From the NCBI GenBank assembly GCA_964344685.1, contig CAYFOK010000001.1:248001-312000 (forward strand): a stretch of DNA of 64,000 nt, written 5' to 3'. This document shows, piece after piece, positions 62,904-64,000 of the stretch (the stretch's first letter is position 1; the number at the start of each line of letters is the position of its first letter). A program made the position numbers and the translations under genes. The notes under the pieces were generated by a model that saw only the letters and a program-made list of their open reading frames with translations, had not been told where the DNA came from and made no database searches. Source of the DNA: Scalindua sp964344685 (GTDB taxonomy: Bacteria > Planctomycetota > Brocadiia > Brocadiales > Scalinduaceae).

Positions 62904-63182
62904 ATGGAAACTATAGAGACGATTAAAATCATGGGAGTAGTTGCCAGCGTAATTCTTCCCATGTTTAATATTCCCTTAATACTGAAAATCAGGAAGACAG
63001 GTTCATCGAAGGATTTTTCTCTTACATGGGCATTTGGGATTTTGGGCTGTACCCTGCTTATGATGCCTTCGGTTTTATTAACACCCGATATTGTCTTCAA
63101 GGCTTTTGGGATTATAAACCTTGTTTCCTTTTCCACGGTTATGTTCTATATTTTGAAATACCATCGTCACAAGCCTGTCTAA
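62904..63182 (+). CDS. SemiSWEET/PQ-loop-type small membrane protein
   Basis: A 92-residue protein with three hydrophobic helices and a PQ-loop-like segment FNIPLILKIRKTGSSKDFSL followed by LTWAFGILGC, resembling the bacterial SemiSWEET half-transporters that dimerise to pass small solutes. I use the ATG at 62904 rather than the GTG at 62886. The sugar or other cargo is unknown. A small hairpin with T run follows at 63256. Confidence 0.65.
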   Translation: METIETIKIMGVVASVILPMFNIPLILKIRKTGSSKDFSLTWAFGILGCTLLMMPSVLLTPDIVFKAFGIINLVSFSTVMFYILKYHRHKPV

Positions 63183-63255
63183 CTGTTGTCGGTAATTCTA
63201 TTATGTAAGTAAAATAGCACATACCTGAAAACATTAGAGAAAATTATGATTACCG

Positions 63256-63275
63256 AACACCTGGAAGGTGTTTTT
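63256..63275 (+). terminator. Short hairpin with T-run after the PQ-loop gene
   Basis: AACACCT (63256-63262) pairs with AGGTGTT (63266-63272) around a GGA loop, and five T's (63271-63275) overlap and follow the stem. This is a compact intrinsic-terminator shape about 70 bases after the stop. Confidence 0.6.
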
Positions 63276-63541
63276 AACAATTTACATAACTGCCTGATCT
63301 AGTGTCTGTTATGTCGCTATCACATTAACTGGCAATAGCTTATAAATTTATTCTTTTCCCGTTGATTCCTGTGGAGTCCTGTTGATTACGATGGAGTTGA
63401 CTACGTTTTGACTACAATCTGACTACATTGGGGGGGGGGTGTCAAATCGACTTCCCTATATACAAACGTTATTTATGTTATCAGAACCTTCACACACGTG
63501 GCATTAGAAAAACTTAGACCCAAATTTATAGGAAATTATAG
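63276..63541. other. Intergenic region with GACTAC repeats and a G10 tract
   Basis: Between the terminator and the HTH gene. It holds five imperfect repeats of KYTGAYTAC: GTTGATTCC (63361), GTTGATTAC (63381), GTTGACTAC (63396), TTTGACTAC (63407) and TCTGACTAC (63418), then ten G in a row at 63430-63439. The repeats could bind a phage or plasmid protein; the homopolymer is prone to slippage. No gene was seen. Confidence 0.55.
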
Positions 63542-63928
63542 ATGACGAAAGAAAAAAAAGGAAAAATGAACAGAAAGAAGGAGCTTGCGATGCTCGCTCT
63601 ATTAGAAAAACCTACAATTGCAGAAGCAGCTAAGGCAGTTAAAGTAGGTGAAGCAACGCTCTACAATTGGATGCGTGAGGAATCGTTCCAGAAGGATTAC
63701 AGAGCGCTTAAGCAGGAAATTGTGTCACACTCCGTCACAAGGCTACAGAAGGCTTCCTCATTGGCTGTTGATGCACTGGTAGAGATAGTCAAGGATAAGG
63801 AGAAACCTTCTAGCGTCAGGGTTATGTCAGCAAGGTCTATTCTCGACTTCTCAAATAAAGGAGTGGAGATCGAGACGTTAGAGGAAAGTATTTTATCTAT
63901 GGAAAAACTTTTAAATTCAAAGAGGTGA
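63542..63928 (+). CDS. Helix-turn-helix protein resembling phage terminase small subunit
   Basis: A 128-residue protein with an N-terminal basic stretch, a helix-turn-helix TIAEAAKAVKVGEATLYNWM near 25-45, then a helical region (VDALVEIVKDKEKPSSVRVM) and a coiled C-terminus. The combination of HTH plus repeated 'SLAVDALVEIVKDKEKPS'-type helices is typical of phage small-terminase or DNA-binding proteins of integrated elements. It is followed after two bases by another gene start, so an element may continue past the window. Phage origin is inferred. Confidence 0.65.
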   Translation: MTKEKKGKMNRKKELAMLALLEKPTIAEAAKAVKVGEATLYNWMREESFQKDYRALKQEIVSHSVTRLQKASSLAVDALVEIVKDKEKPSSVRVMSARSILDFSNKGVEIETLEESILSMEKLLNSKR

Positions 63929-63930
63929 AC

Positions 63931-64000
63931 ATGAGTATTCAAAAGTTAAAGAATAGAATCAAGAAGATGAAAGCCGAGGTTTGTGGATTCGGTAGTAGTA
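63931..64000 (+). CDS. Start of an unidentified protein, cut by the window edge
   Basis: Begins ATG at 63931 with AGAGGTGAAC as ribosome site, right after the HTH gene. The visible residues MSIQKLKNRIKKMKAEVCG suggest a basic helical start. There is too little to name a family; it is likely co-transcribed with the HTH gene. Confidence 0.6.
   Translation, partial: MSIQKLKNRIKKMKAEVCGFGSS

Noticed and set aside
1..64000. CRISPR array, rRNA operon or complete insertion sequence
   Set aside because: No regularly spaced 25-40 bp repeats with unique spacers, no rRNA-like sequence and no full transposase were seen on either strand.

Overview
The window is AT-rich, densely coded bacterial chromosome. 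The gene set fits an anaerobic, autotrophic Gram-negative bacterium, and my best guess is an anammox planctomycete of the Scalindua/Kuenenia/Brocadia kind. The clues are a MetF-type methylenetetrahydrofolate reductase next to an iron-sulfur flavoprotein (Wood-Ljungdahl methyl branch), futalosine-pathway menaquinone genes, an ion-pumping NQR/RNF-type operon, AMP-forming acetyl-CoA synthetase, a solitary 2-hydroxyacyl-CoA dehydratase-family protein, and outer-membrane features (MlaC, a beta-barrel, lipoproteins). No 16S rRNA is present, so the taxonomy is inference.

Layout. 1-2.6 kb: minus-strand pair of an FeS flavoprotein and metF (cut by the window edge). 2.8-7.8 kb: a glycine-zipper protein, tRNA-CAU, a small membrane protein, a cyclophilin-like protein, glyS and a Xer recombinase. 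8-11.7 kb: a phosphohexomutase with a zinc ribbon, then a probable replication origin with 11-bp-spaced DnaA boxes, then dnaA. 11.9-17.6 kb: UDP-glucose dehydrogenase, a giant repeat-rich secreted protein and a small zinc-ribbon gene between repeats. 17.8-23.4 kb: acsA, the dehydratase-family gene, radC, mlaC and fabI. 23.5-29.4 kb: the NQR/RNF hybrid operon. 29.7-37.2 kb: small secreted or regulatory proteins, then a three-gene envelope export operon (LolA-like protein, RND pump fused to a cyclic-nucleotide-binding domain, outer-membrane barrel) and a cysteine-rich lipoprotein closed by a strong terminator. 37.2-44.6 kb: diguanylate cyclase, 2-hydroxyacid dehydrogenase, a TIR-winged helix-TPR protein, cysteine synthase, TPR lipoprotein and nitroreductase. 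44.7-47.1 kb: mqnD, mqnB and a PqiA-like protein. 47.2-52 kb: gcvH-gcvPA-gcvPB-lipA-lipoate ligase family operon. 52-60.4 kb: epimerase, cation/proton antiporter, PII protein, DUF255 protein, DapA-family protein and ribD. 60.4-64 kb: small secreted, PilZ and membrane proteins, then the edge of what may be a prophage (terminase-small-subunit-like protein).

How it fits together. The methylene-THF reductase pair, the glycine cleavage/lipoylation operon and acetyl-CoA synthetase all touch C1 and acetyl-CoA metabolism. The NQR/RNF operon and menaquinone genes form the membrane electron-transport side. The most unusual loci are the NQR/RNF operon (NqrD and NqrE fused into one chain, an A/C subunit carrying two 4Fe-4S clusters, an extended NqrF), the RND pump with a C-terminal cyclic-nucleotide-binding domain, and the TIR-TPR protein that lacks the usual central NTPase. 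Several short dispersed repeats recur between genes. No CRISPR array, rRNA or intact insertion sequence was found.
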